Source: Algoriphagus winogradskyi (GTDB lineage: Bacteria > Bacteroidota > Bacteroidia > Cytophagales > Cyclobacteriaceae). Taken from it: a DNA stretch of 64,000 nt. Under the pieces are notes generated by a model. That model was not told the origin of the DNA and made no database searches. It saw nothing but the letters and a program-made list of their open reading frames with translations. The position numbers were made by a program, and so were the translations under genes. The DNA lies in NCBI RefSeq assembly GCF_900182815.1, contig NZ_FXUA01000004.1, positions 1 to 64,000 on the forward strand, given 5' to 3'. Positions 26,155-36,521 of this stretch are shown piece by piece. Position 1 is the first letter of the stretch; each line of letters starts with the position of its first letter.

Positions 26155-26947
26155 CCTAAAGATTGGAATTGCGCTCTCAGGTGGAGGAGTGCGGGGGATT
26201 GCCCATTTAGGCGTGTTGAAAGCACTTACTGACTCTGGTATTTTTCCTACCAAAGTATCTGGAACGTCGGCCGGAGCTATTGCCGGAGCCATGTTTTGTC
26301 AAGGCTATACGCCAGATGAAATCTTGAAAATTATAGTAGAGACCAATTATTTTAAATTTCTCCGACCAGCAATTTCTTTGACAGGCTTTCTGAAAATGGA
26401 TTCTGTAGGGACTCTTTTTAAGCTATACCTCAAGCATGATGATTTTTCGGAATTGCAGATTCCGTTGACCGTAGCAGCCACCGATATTAAAAAAGGAAAA
26501 GTTCGGTACTATTCAGAAGGTGAGTTGATCAGACCAATAATGGCTTCTTCTTGTATTCCAGGGATGTTTGATCCTATTGTGATAGGTAATCGATTTCTTG
26601 TGGACGGTGGTGTACTGAATAACCTGCCTGTGGAACCTTTGGATGGGACCTGTGATATTGTGATTGGAGTAAATTGCAATCAACTCCCTGAAGAGGCGAA
26701 TATCAGCAATATGAAAAAACTGATCGAGCGCTCGGTGATTATGGCGATGAATTACAATGTTTACAGTAGGAAATCTAAGTGTGATTATTTTATTGAACCT
26801 CCTGGGCTAGGTAGATATGGGGTTTTTGATATCAAAAAGGCTTCAGAATTATTTGGTGTGGGGTACGATCACACCATGAATTATATTGAGGAAAATCCTT
26901 CGATTTTGGAATTAGCTGAACAATCTAATAAATCTATAAAAGCATGA
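26144..26947 (+). CDS. patatin-like phospholipase
   Basis: 267-residue serine acyl hydrolase of the patatin family. It has the oxyanion segment GGGVRG near the N-terminus, the nucleophile elbow GTSAG (Ser42) and the catalytic DGG (Asp154), the complete dyad. The ATG at 26144, overlapping the upstream stop by 11 bases, is preferred to a GTG 30 bases earlier because the alignable domain starts just after it. It lacks the C-terminal BamA-type barrel seen in some Bacteroidota patatins, so it should be cytoplasmic or membrane-associated. It sits between an MBL hydrolase and a PlsC-like acyltransferase, suggesting phospholipid turnover and re-acylation. Confidence 0.9.
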   Translation: MKSNLKIGIALSGGGVRGIAHLGVLKALTDSGIFPTKVSGTSAGAIAGAMFCQGYTPDEILKIIVETNYFKFLRPAISLTGFLKMDSVGTLFKLYLKHDDFSELQIPLTVAATDIKKGKVRYYSEGELIRPIMASSCIPGMFDPIVIGNRFLVDGGVLNNLPVEPLDGTCDIVIGVNCNQLPEEANISNMKKLIERSVIMAMNYNVYSRKSKCDYFIEPPGLGRYGVFDIKKASELFGVGYDHTMNYIEENPSILELAEQSNKSIKA

Positions 26948-27504
26948 TGAAATTTTTGTCCCGTATTGTGTTTTGGGTTTCCGGTTGGTCCTTGAATGAT
27001 AATTGGCCAAAAGGATTAAAGAAAGCCGTTCTTATTGCAATTCCTCATACATCCAATTGGGATATTTTGTATGCCCGTGCGGCATTTTTCCTGATGGATA
27101 TTCCAGTTCGTTTTACCATAAAGAAAGAGGTTATGGTTGGTCCATTGGGTTGGTTGCTAAGTGGATTGGGAGCAATAGCCATTGATAGAAAGCGAGTGCC
27201 AGGAGGCAGAAAACAAACCTATACAGAATCAATGGTTTCAATGCTGAATGAGCGGGATGAGTTAGTGATCATGGTGACTCCAGAAGGGACAAGAAGTCAG
27301 GTGAAAAAATGGAAGTCAGGCTTTTATCACATTGCACTTGGAGCGAATGTTCCTGTGGTAGTTGGGTATTTAGACTATAAGAAAAAGGAAGCTGGAATAG
27401 GTCCGGTGATATACCCTGATGGAAATATGGATGCTCAGATAGAGGAGCTGAAAGTTTTTGGAAGAACTGTTACTGGCAGACATCCGGAGAAAGGAATTCT
27501 CTAA
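26944..27504 (+). CDS. PlsC-like 1-acyl-glycerol-3-phosphate acyltransferase family protein
   Basis: 186 residues with the acyltransferase HX4D motif HTSNWD (His35, Asp40) and the later PEGTRS block that binds glycerol phosphate. It is shorter than housekeeping PlsC (about 240) and close to the small Bacteroidota paralogues. The start ATG overlaps the patatin stop in the arrangement ATGATGA. Acyl acceptor unknown. Confidence 0.85.
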   Translation: MMKFLSRIVFWVSGWSLNDNWPKGLKKAVLIAIPHTSNWDILYARAAFFLMDIPVRFTIKKEVMVGPLGWLLSGLGAIAIDRKRVPGGRKQTYTESMVSMLNERDELVIMVTPEGTRSQVKKWKSGFYHIALGANVPVVVGYLDYKKKEAGIGPVIYPDGNMDAQIEELKVFGRTVTGRHPEKGIL

Positions 27505-27651
27505 AAGCTAAAGTCTGAAGTTAGAAATCTAAAATCCACGAGACAAAATCATCTTTTAACTTTTTGTAACATCTCTGATTCCGAATATTTGGAAGTTATC
27601 AATTACCTTTTAGTCCAATAAATTTTTAATTGAACTTCAAAATGTATTGCT

Positions 27652-28800
27652 ATGAGATTGTTTACTGGGCTTTTACTTTTATTACTTGCGAGTTCCTGTT
27701 CTTCATCTGAAGAGAAAAAATTGACCGTTTCAGATCAGATTAAAGTATCCCTAGATACTGTCATGATAGATGCAGGGCAGGAGTTTCTTTATTTGCAGGA
27801 TCAGTTGTATTCCTCCAGTTTGTCAGAGGACAAGAGCTACCTGATTAACTTCAATAGAAAGGATAATTCTGCGGAGAAAATAGATCTAGATAATCTACAA
27901 TTAGATAGAAAGATCCAATTTGAGAAAGAAGGACCTAACGGAATTGGCAATTATCCTCAATTTTCAATTTTACCCAATCAACAGATACTTTTTTGGAACT
28001 ACCAATTCTATAAAATTCTAGATCAGAATGGCGAACTGGTCAGAGATTTGGAATTGGAAAAAATAGCTGAAGAATATCTTGGGGTCAACGAATATTTTGC
28101 TCGTTCGCTGCAACAGCATGAAAACAATCCTGACCGATTTATAGCCTTAGTTACTCATTGGCAGAGTAATACGGAATTCATACTTGATTTTGACTTGGAA
28201 AATCGTACCTACCAAAAGATTGACCTTCCGGATTGGGCTAAGAATATCGAACGTTATATCAAGATCCTTTATGATGGAAATGATGCAGGTGGCTATGGTA
28301 CGGGGGCTTTTCCTTTATTAGCGAATGGAAACTTTTTGATTAGTTCAAACGCATTCAACGAAGTTCAGGTATTTGATTTCAAAGGTGATAGTGTTCAGGT
28401 GAAAAAATGGGATACTCCATTGTTGGGTTATGAGAAAGAATATGTGCCGCCCAAGACTGTGGAATACACCACAGGAGGGATAAAAGATGTTGAACGCAAA
28501 CTAGGAGAGGAGATCTCTTACGGTAGCTTCTTCTGGGATGATAAAAACCAGCGGTTTTTAAGGTTTTCAGATAAGAAATCTTACAGCGAAGAACTTAATG
28601 AATATAATAGCTATGTCAGTACTGGAGCTGATGTATTCCTAAGCATATTTGATAAAGACTTAAACCTTATTGCCGAAGCTCAGATCCCAGAATTGACCCA
28701 AACTCCAAATGTTCATTTTGCCAAAGATGGAAACATCTGGATTTTTGAAAATATCGATGATGAAATGGCTTTTGTTATAGTGGAAATTGAAATGATGTAG
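27652..28800 (+). CDS. DUF4221-type lipoprotein
   Basis: 382 residues with a lipoprotein signal peptide (hydrophobic LFTGLLLLLLASS followed by Cys16), so it is anchored in an envelope membrane. The body has repeated beta-propeller-like segments (for example GNGNFLISSN and NVHFAKDGNIWIFEN) resembling the DUF4221 family, which is common in multiple copies in Algoriphagus-type genomes. Function unknown. It stands alone, and its 3' end overlaps the tail of a decayed hicB on the other strand. Confidence 0.75.
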   Translation: MRLFTGLLLLLLASSCSSSEEKKLTVSDQIKVSLDTVMIDAGQEFLYLQDQLYSSSLSEDKSYLINFNRKDNSAEKIDLDNLQLDRKIQFEKEGPNGIGNYPQFSILPNQQILFWNYQFYKILDQNGELVRDLELEKIAEEYLGVNEYFARSLQQHENNPDRFIALVTHWQSNTEFILDFDLENRTYQKIDLPDWAKNIERYIKILYDGNDAGGYGTGAFPLLANGNFLISSNAFNEVQVFDFKGDSVQVKKWDTPLLGYEKEYVPPKTVEYTTGGIKDVERKLGEEISYGSFFWDDKNQRFLRFSDKKSYSEELNEYNSYVSTGADVFLSIFDKDLNLIAEAQIPELTQTPNVHFAKDGNIWIFENIDDEMAFVIVEIEMM

Positions 28801-29027
28801 AATTTTCAATTTCCTTTAATTCAACAAGTTGAACAGATAGATGCTTTTTTGGATTTCATCCCCGTTTACCACCATGTCTTCAATGTAGAGAGAAATAGCC
28901 TCTTTGACCATTTCTTTAGCGTGTTCTAACCTTTCGCCACAAGTGACGCATCCAGGTAATGAGGGACAACAGCGGTGAATCCAGCTTCTAACTCTGGTGT
29001 AAGGATGATTCTAAACATTCTTTCCAT
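28775..29027 (-). pseudogene. hicB-like antitoxin gene, frameshifted
   Basis: Reading from the ATG at 29018 or 29027 gives FRIILTPELEAGFTAVVP, the typical HicB N-terminal strand pair. In the next frame it continues as LPGCVTCGERLEHAKEMVKE and then AISLYIEDMVVNGDEI, also diagnostic for HicB. One base is missing near 28963. A second shift near 28845 is needed to reach the final LSVQLVELKEIE. The two frameshifts leave only a 30-codon open start. No HicA toxin (dsRBD-like, about 60 residues with the GSH motif) was found on either side, so this is an orphan relic. Confidence 0.8.
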
Positions 29028-29220
29028 AGCACTAACTAAGATTTTTTTTAAAAAATTATTTGTATATCCGCTTTTGCGCCAGTATGGAGTCAAAAGCAAA
29101 AAAGGATATCTTAACTTAAGAATTGAAGCAGCATCGGTCATCGGTCTTCCGGCCAGATAAGCAAAGAATCTAAGGCAACTGGCATCATTGCGGATAATCA
29201 CATAAAATTAAATCAGCTGA

Positions 29221-29640
29221 TTACTTCTCTTTCTCAAAATCTAAGCTCACCGAATTAATACAATATCTAATTCCTCCCTGGTCTGAAGGGCCATCTGGAA
29301 AGCGATGACCTAGATGCGAACCGCAATTAGCGCAAAGGATCTCCTCACGGATCATTCCATGGGTATAGTCCATGTGTACGTCGATAGCTTCCGGTTTTAC
29401 CGGTTTGGTGAAACTTGGCCAGCCGCAACCGCTGTCGTATTTATTGGAGGAGTGAAAAATCTCGTTCCCACAGGCCTTGCACTCATAAATGCCTGTTTCT
29501 TTATTCAGGTAGTATTCTCCCGTGAATGCTCTTTCAGTTCCTTTTTCCCGTAGAACTCGGTAGGAGTCTGGATCAAGTTCTTGACGGTATTGCTCTTCAG
29601 TTTTCTGTACTGGATATACTTTCTTGTCTTGATTTTTCAT
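29221..29640 (-). CDS. msrB: peptide-methionine (R)-S-oxide reductase
   Basis: Repairs methionine-R-sulfoxide in proteins, with thioredoxin as reductant. The 139 residues carry both zinc-binding CxxC pairs (Cys54/Cys57 and Cys103/Cys106), the resolving-type Cys72 in GCGWPSF, and catalytic Cys127 in RYCINS. It has no signal peptide, so it is cytoplasmic. It is a free-standing MsrB, with no MsrA fusion. A 69-base gap follows the aminotransferase gene upstream on the same strand. Confidence 0.96.
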   Translation of the reverse strand: MKNQDKKVYPVQKTEEQYRQELDPDSYRVLREKGTERAFTGEYYLNKETGIYECKACGNEIFHSSNKYDSGCGWPSFTKPVKPEAIDVHMDYTHGMIREEILCANCGSHLGHRFPDGPSDQGGIRYCINSVSLDFEKEK

Positions 29641-29709
29641 GGTTTTTTCCTTTAGGGGGTAAACTCACTGATTTGAAAAGAAGTTTCGAAAAGTGAAAAT
29701 GCAGAAATG

Positions 29710-30900
29710 CTAACTAGGGAAAACCTTCTGAATTGCCCTGAAAATCACTTCGCAAGCTTCATGAATTTGCTCCTCGGTAATGGTAAGTGGTGGTGCTATT
29801 CGCATGGCATCGTCACAAAATAAAAACCAATCAGTGATCACCCCCATTTCAATGGCGGTATCGATAATTGGTTTCAACACATCAAAGGACTCAAACTCAA
29901 CCGCCATCAACAATCCCTTATTTCTGATGCTTTTGATTTTTGGATGTATCAGGAGGGACTTAATCAAATTGGCTTTCTCTTCTACAAGCTCTATGAGCTT
30001 TTCTTCCAATAGAATCTCGATAGTCGCTAGAGAAGCAGCAGAACTCACTGGATGTCCTCCAAATGTAGTAATATGTCCAAGGATAGGGTTGTTTTTGAAA
30101 ACTCCCATCACTTCCTTATTAGCGATAAAGGCACCGATTGGCATGCCTCCGCCCATTCCTTTGGCACAAACGACGATATCTGGGATAATTCCAACATGCT
30201 CGAAAGCCCAGAATTTACCAGTTCTTCCAAAACCACACTGTACTTCGTCCATTATCAATAAAGTACCTGTTTCATCACATCGCTTACGTAGAGCCTGAAA
30301 ATATTTTTTCTCGGCAACTCGGATTCCTGCTTCACCCTGCACGGTTTCTATCAAAACAGCTGCTGTCTCTGAATCAATACTTTGCAAATCAGAAATATCC
30401 CCATAATTAATATGACTAATCCCTGGAAGTAACGGTCTGTAGGCTTGCTTAAAAATCTCGTTTCCTCCCACACTTAGGGAGCCATGTGAACTTCCGTGAT
30501 AGGCATTTACACAGGAAATCAACTTTGGCTTTCCGGTATATCGCTTTGCAAGTTTCAATGCGCCTTCGATTGCTTCGCTTCCGCTATTTACCAAATACAC
30601 ATTGTCCAAATGCTTTGGCAGCGTATCGCAAAGCGCTTTTGCAAGTAAAGACTGGGGACTTTGTACATACTCACCGTACACCATAAGATGCAGGTATTTA
30701 TCCAGTTGGTTTTGAATTGCTTCCAGTACTTTTGGATGCCTGTGTCCGACGTTGCTCACTCCGATACCCGAAATGAGATCAATGTATTTCTCTCCTTTAG
30801 GTCCAAAAAGATAGATTCCTTCCGCCTTTTCCACTTCGATCATCAAAGGGAAATCAGTTGTTTGTGCTAGATGCTGGAGGAAAAGTTGGCGGTTATTCAT
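29710..30900 (-). CDS. class III PLP-dependent aminotransferase (acetylornithine/ornithine type)
   Basis: 396 residues with NSGSEAIEGALKLAKRYTG near 105-122, the DEVQCGFGRTGKFWAFEH block and the Schiff-base lysine K247 in CAKGMGGG. The fold and length fit the acetylornithine/ornithine/4-aminobutyrate transaminase group, which moves an omega-amino group to 2-oxoglutarate. There are no arginine-pathway neighbours, so the substrate is left open. It is followed 14 bases upstream by a methyltransferase gene on the same strand and is probably co-transcribed with it. Confidence 0.85.
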   Translation of the reverse strand: MNNRQLFLQHLAQTTDFPLMIEVEKAEGIYLFGPKGEKYIDLISGIGVSNVGHRHPKVLEAIQNQLDKYLHLMVYGEYVQSPQSLLAKALCDTLPKHLDNVYLVNSGSEAIEGALKLAKRYTGKPKLISCVNAYHGSSHGSLSVGGNEIFKQAYRPLLPGISHINYGDISDLQSIDSETAAVLIETVQGEAGIRVAEKKYFQALRKRCDETGTLLIMDEVQCGFGRTGKFWAFEHVGIIPDIVVCAKGMGGGMPIGAFIANKEVMGVFKNNPILGHITTFGGHPVSSAASLATIEILLEEKLIELVEEKANLIKSLLIHPKIKSIRNKGLLMAVEFESFDVLKPIIDTAIEMGVITDWFLFCDDAMRIAPPLTITEEQIHEACEVIFRAIQKVFPS

Positions 30901-30914
30901 TACTAAGGTGTAGT

Positions 30915-31811
30915 TTAAAAGCTTGAGAATCTAAAGAAGATTCCCAGTGGTAGTTTTTTGTTTTGATTGTCCTGAAGATAGAGTTCCCCGTGTTCGGCAT
31001 TCTGCACATTTTTGAATGTGGTATTGATCAAATTGGCAGCGATCAGAGATGAGAAACTTAGGGAATACATGTTGAGCAAGAGAAAGTGATCTTTTGGATC
31101 CAAAATCTCCGCACATACCTTTAGCATTTCATTGATCTGCTCTTCCAGAACCCATTTTTCTCCGTCCGGACCACGGCCATAAGCGGGAGGATCCAGGATA
31201 ATACCATTGTATTTATTTCCTCGACGTGCTTCTCGTTTGATGAATTTCATAGCATCATCTACCATCCAGCGGATGTCGGATTGGCCGGAAGATTCCATGT
31301 TGTGTCTCGACCAAGTCACTACTTGTTTTACAGAATCCAAGTGCGTGACATCAGCACCTGCGGCTTTTGCAGCTACACTTGCTGCTCCAGTATAGGCAAA
31401 AAGATTTAATACTTTTGGTTTCGAAACTGGAGAACGCTGTATCGTTTTATAGAGGTAGTCCCAGTTTACAGCTTGCTCAGGAAAGAGACCGATATGCTTG
31501 AATGAAGTTTGCGCAAGATTAAGCTTTAGACTTAAGCCATCAGGATTGTTATATTCAATTGCCCAGTTATGGGGCATTTTTTTCAATTGCTCCCAATTTC
31601 CTTTTTCAGGATTGCTTTTTTCTTTTGCAAAATGCGCATGAGCTAGATTTCTCCATTCACTTTCTGGAAGGGTTTTGTCCCAGATTGCCTGTGGCTCCGG
31701 TCTACTGAGGATAAACTCTCCAAATCGTTCTAATTTCTCAAATCCTCCAGTATCAATTAGTTCGTAATCTTTCCAAGGGCCAGGACAAAGTGATAATATT
31801 GATTCGCTCAT
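30915..31811 (-). CDS. RlmI/RlmL-type SAM-dependent methyltransferase without PUA domain
   Basis: 298 residues with SAM motif I LNLFAYTGAASVAA, acidic loop THLDSV, and motif IV ILDPPAYGRGPDGEKW. This is the COG1092-type Rossmann domain, but the N-terminal RNA-binding PUA domain of the paralogue at 9408 is missing and replaced by about 90 unrelated residues. The target is probably RNA, by family; no more can be said. It is the first gene of a short minus-strand unit with the aminotransferase. Confidence 0.82.
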   Translation of the reverse strand: MSESILSLCPGPWKDYELIDTGGFEKLERFGEFILSRPEPQAIWDKTLPESEWRNLAHAHFAKEKSNPEKGNWEQLKKMPHNWAIEYNNPDGLSLKLNLAQTSFKHIGLFPEQAVNWDYLYKTIQRSPVSKPKVLNLFAYTGAASVAAKAAGADVTHLDSVKQVVTWSRHNMESSGQSDIRWMVDDAMKFIKREARRGNKYNGIILDPPAYGRGPDGEKWVLEEQINEMLKVCAEILDPKDHFLLLNMYSLSFSSLIAANLINTTFKNVQNAEHGELYLQDNQNKKLPLGIFFRFSSF

Positions 31812-32143
31812 AGGGTGTCTTTATTAGGGTAGCAAAAATAAGAAATTAATCGGAGGCTAGACCAGACTGCGCTTTTTAGGCAAAATCTCAAGATGTTCGG
31901 GGTGAAAGATTTCTTAGGGTTTGCCTTTTCAACAAGGCTAAATTGGATTAATTGTTTGTTCAACCATGGTCCTATCTGGTCATGATTCAAATTAAGTGGA
32001 TTGGTTTTCAGGACTCTAATTGCAGCAGGCTTTCCCTATCGTAAGGTTAAACCTGATTTTTTGTACTTTTAGCTTTATTTCGAAAATTAGAGAGAACAAG
32101 TTCTCAATTATTTCATCGCCCTATTAGCAACCTGAGCTCTAAG
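31812..32143. other. intergenic region between divergent genes
   Basis: 332 bases. The minus-strand -7 element for the methyltransferase lies at 31833-31840. The remainder shows no supported gene; a 60-codon minus-strand frame has no family resemblance. No clear plus-strand promoter for the acyltransferase pair was found. Confidence 0.5.
31833..31840 (-). promoter_or_regulatory. -7 element TATTTTTG for the methyltransferase gene
   Basis: Exact TAnnTTTG on the minus strand, 21 bases before the ATG at 31811. No good -33 TTG. Confidence 0.45.
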
Positions 32144-32965
32144 ATGTCCAAGAAATTTATTGACATAGAAAAATCTATAGAATCCAAAAACCCTGCGCTT
32201 TTGAAATGGATGCCGGGCTTTTTGCTCAGGTATATAAAGCGGGTAACTCATGAAGAATGGATGAATGATGTGCTGGATAAGGTAGACCATTTGCATGGAA
32301 TCGACTTCGGTAATGGAATAATCAAAGAACTTAACATTGATGTTGAGCTTATAGGAGCAGAGAATATTCCAAAGACAGGTGGGATTATAATTGCAGCTAA
32401 TCATCCTCTAGGAGGTATAGATGGAATTGCGCTGATGAAAGCAATAGGACAAGTAAGGCCAGATATGAGATTTCTTGTCAATGATTTGTTGATGGCTCTT
32501 AAAAACTTTGATCCTTTATTTATCCCAATCAATAAACATGGTAAGAATTCTGGAGACACTCTGGCGGCAATAGAAGCCGCATATTCAGGTGGTTATGCTG
32601 TTTTAATCTTTCCTGCGGGATTAGTTTCAAGGAAAGATGATACTGGAATTCGTGATTTGCAATGGAAAAAGAGCTTTATTTCTAAAGCGAAGAAATACAA
32701 AAAAGATGTACTACCTTGTTTTATTGGAGGTGAAAACTCCAAATTTTTCTACAATTTGGCTTATTGGAGAAAGAGAATAGGTGTAAAAGCTAATATTGAG
32801 ATGTTTTACCTAGCTGATGAATTATATAAGCAGCAAGGAAAAAAAGTGGTGATCACTGTAGGTGAACAAATTTCCTATCAGACCTTCGATTCTTCCAAAA
32901 CGGATGCGCAATGGGCTGAAAAAATGAAGGATTTGGTTTACGAACTTGGTAAAAAGAATGAATAA
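32144..32965 (+). CDS. glsA: GlsA-like O-acyltransferase (lysophospholipid acyltransferase fold)
   Basis: 273 residues with a PlsC-type fold. The motif ANHPLGGIDG (His87, Asp93) is the spaced HX5D variant seen in the OlsA/hemolysin-associated branch rather than housekeeping PlsC. In Bacteroides an enzyme of this kind (GlsA) adds the second acyl chain to N-acyl glycine to make glycine lipids, working with the N-acyltransferase GlsB. The next gene here is exactly such a GNAT, with start and stop codons overlapping by 8 bases. The assignment rests on family plus pairing and is not proven. Confidence 0.65.
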   Translation: MSKKFIDIEKSIESKNPALLKWMPGFLLRYIKRVTHEEWMNDVLDKVDHLHGIDFGNGIIKELNIDVELIGAENIPKTGGIIIAANHPLGGIDGIALMKAIGQVRPDMRFLVNDLLMALKNFDPLFIPINKHGKNSGDTLAAIEAAYSGGYAVLIFPAGLVSRKDDTGIRDLQWKKSFISKAKKYKKDVLPCFIGGENSKFFYNLAYWRKRIGVKANIEMFYLADELYKQQGKKVVITVGEQISYQTFDSSKTDAQWAEKMKDLVYELGKKNE

Positions 32966-33917
32966 AGAAGCAGAAATAATTCCGGCAATTGACAAAGAGC
33001 TATTAAAGTTAGAGTTGACACCGGATCGATTTTTACGATATACAAATAATGGAGACAATCTGGTTTACCTGGTTAATTTTCATAATTCACCGAATGTTGT
33101 TCGTGAGATAGGACGGTTAAGGGAATTGACCTTTAGAGCTGCAGGCGGAGGGACTGGCCTGGAACTTGATCTTGATGAAAATGATATTTGTGAAAATTGC
33201 TACGATCAGCTAATTACTTGGAATCCTGAAGATGAAGAAATTGTAGCTGGTTACAGATTGATTAATTGTAAGAACTCAATCAATGCTGACGGAAGCATAA
33301 ATCTATCTACTACCCATTTATTTGATTTTACAGATCGTTTTATTCAGGATTACATTCCGTACACGATCGAGCTCGGGAGATCTTTTGTACAACCAAAATA
33401 CCAGCCTGCGCTTGATAATAGGAAAGGTATTTTTAGTCTTGATAATCTTTGGGATGGATTAGGGGCGGTGGTTTTGCTGAATCCGGAGGTGAAGTATCTT
33501 TTTGGTAAAGTTACGATGTACCCTCATTTCAGTCGGGAAGCTAGAGATTTGCTGCTGATGTTTATGAATTATTATTTTCCTGATAAAGATGGATTAGTGA
33601 AGCCTAAGGATAGCTTGAAGCTGGGCTATGAAACTGATCTTCCTAAAGCCGGAAACCCTTTTGAAGGCTTAGAATATAAGGAAGGCTATAAATTGCTCAA
33701 TGGAAGGATTCGGGCTTATGGGGAGAATATTCCTCCATTGATCAACACCTATATGAATCTTTCTCCAACCATGATGACATTTGGCACTGCTCTTAATGAT
33801 GAGTTTGGTGAAGTAGAAGAAACGGGGATTTTAATTACCCTGGAGGATATCTACGAAACTAAAAAGCATAGGCACATGGATACGTTCGAAAGAGATAGGG
33901 TATTTGGAAGTAGGTAA
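32958..33917 (+). CDS. glsB: GlsB-like GNAT-family N-acyltransferase
   Basis: 319 residues resembling the OlsB/hemolysin-type acetyltransferase group (COG3176). The N-terminal half has VREIGRLRELTFRAAGGGTG followed by EIVAGYRLINC, the family's conserved core. In Bacteroides, GlsB N-acylates glycine with a 3-hydroxy fatty acid as the first step of glycine-lipid synthesis. The ATG at 32958, overlapping the upstream stop, is chosen over a TTG four codons earlier. The tight coupling with the O-acyltransferase upstream supports an amino-acid-lipid role. Ornithine or another amino acid is the alternative acceptor. Confidence 0.65.
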   Translation: MNKEAEIIPAIDKELLKLELTPDRFLRYTNNGDNLVYLVNFHNSPNVVREIGRLRELTFRAAGGGTGLELDLDENDICENCYDQLITWNPEDEEIVAGYRLINCKNSINADGSINLSTTHLFDFTDRFIQDYIPYTIELGRSFVQPKYQPALDNRKGIFSLDNLWDGLGAVVLLNPEVKYLFGKVTMYPHFSREARDLLLMFMNYYFPDKDGLVKPKDSLKLGYETDLPKAGNPFEGLEYKEGYKLLNGRIRAYGENIPPLINTYMNLSPTMMTFGTALNDEFGEVEETGILITLEDIYETKKHRHMDTFERDRVFGSR

Positions 33918-33918
33918 G

Positions 33919-34287
33919 ATGGAAAAGTTAACCCTGATCGTAGGAGCAACTACAAATACATCAAGATTTGCCTATATCGCTGCAGACAGATTGGCTGATA
34001 AAGGCATTCCTTTTTTGCCGATTGGAATTAAATCGGGAGAAGTCTTTGGTCAAAAAATTCTTGATCTTAGAAGTAAGCCTGAACTCCAAGATATACATAC
34101 CATCACACTCTATATTGGCCCTGCTCATCAGGAGGAGTGGATTGATTATTTGATCAGTCTTTCGCCTAAAAGAATCATCTTCAACCCTGGAACTGAGAAT
34201 CCTACCTTCTTTCAGGAAGCTGAAGCTGCGGGAATTGAAGTTTTGAGGGTTTGTACTTTGGTTATGTTGAGTACAAATCAATATTAA
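33919..34287 (+). CDS. CoA-binding (YccU-like) small protein
   Basis: 122 residues consistent with a single Rossmann-type CoA-binding domain: LIVGATTNTSRFAYIAADRL at the N-terminus and RIIFNPGTENPTFFQEAEAAGIEVLRVCTLVML at the C-terminus. The latter two-part motif, ending in a Cys, is characteristic of the CoA_binding_2 family. The molecular role is unknown. The ATG starts one base after the upstream stop, so it is co-transcribed with the GlsA/GlsB-like pair. The CoA ligand would fit an acyl-transfer context. Confidence 0.75.
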   Translation: MEKLTLIVGATTNTSRFAYIAADRLADKGIPFLPIGIKSGEVFGQKILDLRSKPELQDIHTITLYIGPAHQEEWIDYLISLSPKRIIFNPGTENPTFFQEAEAAGIEVLRVCTLVMLSTNQY

Positions 34288-34437
34288 AACCCTTGTCAAC
34301 CAACCTGTTGACTTGATCTTTCTTAAATCCTTTTTTGTGTAACTGATGATCGGCAAAAGCTGTGTAAAGTCACAATTTTTGCCTATCTTGCCGAATCTAA
34401 AAAAGAACATAAAATCACCTTTTTAGACCCAATTTGA

Positions 34438-36414
<1,977 letters not shown>

Positions 36415-36423
36415 TCATTCAAG

Positions 36424-36446
36424 GGGGCTTTTCAGCCCCTTTTTTT
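36424..36446 (+). terminator. terminator after gyrB
   Basis: GGGGCT-TTTC-AGCCCC followed by seven T residues, 10 bases after the stop codon. Confidence 0.9.
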
Positions 36447-36507
36447 AATTGTTAACATAATCATAAACCCAAATTAAGCAAGCATCACTTAACTTGCTTC
36501 TAACTAT

Positions 36508-36515
36508 TAACTTTG
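36508..36515 (+). promoter_or_regulatory. -7 element TAACTTTG just before ppk1
   Basis: Exact TAnnTTTG only 6 bases before the ppk1 ATG at 36522. If used, the transcript would start at or next to the start codon and be leaderless. No TTG at the right -33 distance. Confidence 0.35.
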
Positions 36516-36521
36516 AAAGAG

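Noticed and set aside
28926..29201. Separate 91-residue minus-strand protein
   Set aside because: Its C-terminal third is the start of the frameshifted hicB. The upstream part has no family resemblance, including none to HicA.
31808..31990. 60-codon minus-strand frame
   Set aside because: No family features. It overlaps the methyltransferase start and its promoter element.
34294..34312. Terminator after the CoA-binding gene
   Set aside because: GTCAAC/GTTGAC gives only a 6-bp stem and no T-run follows, so it is too weak to call.
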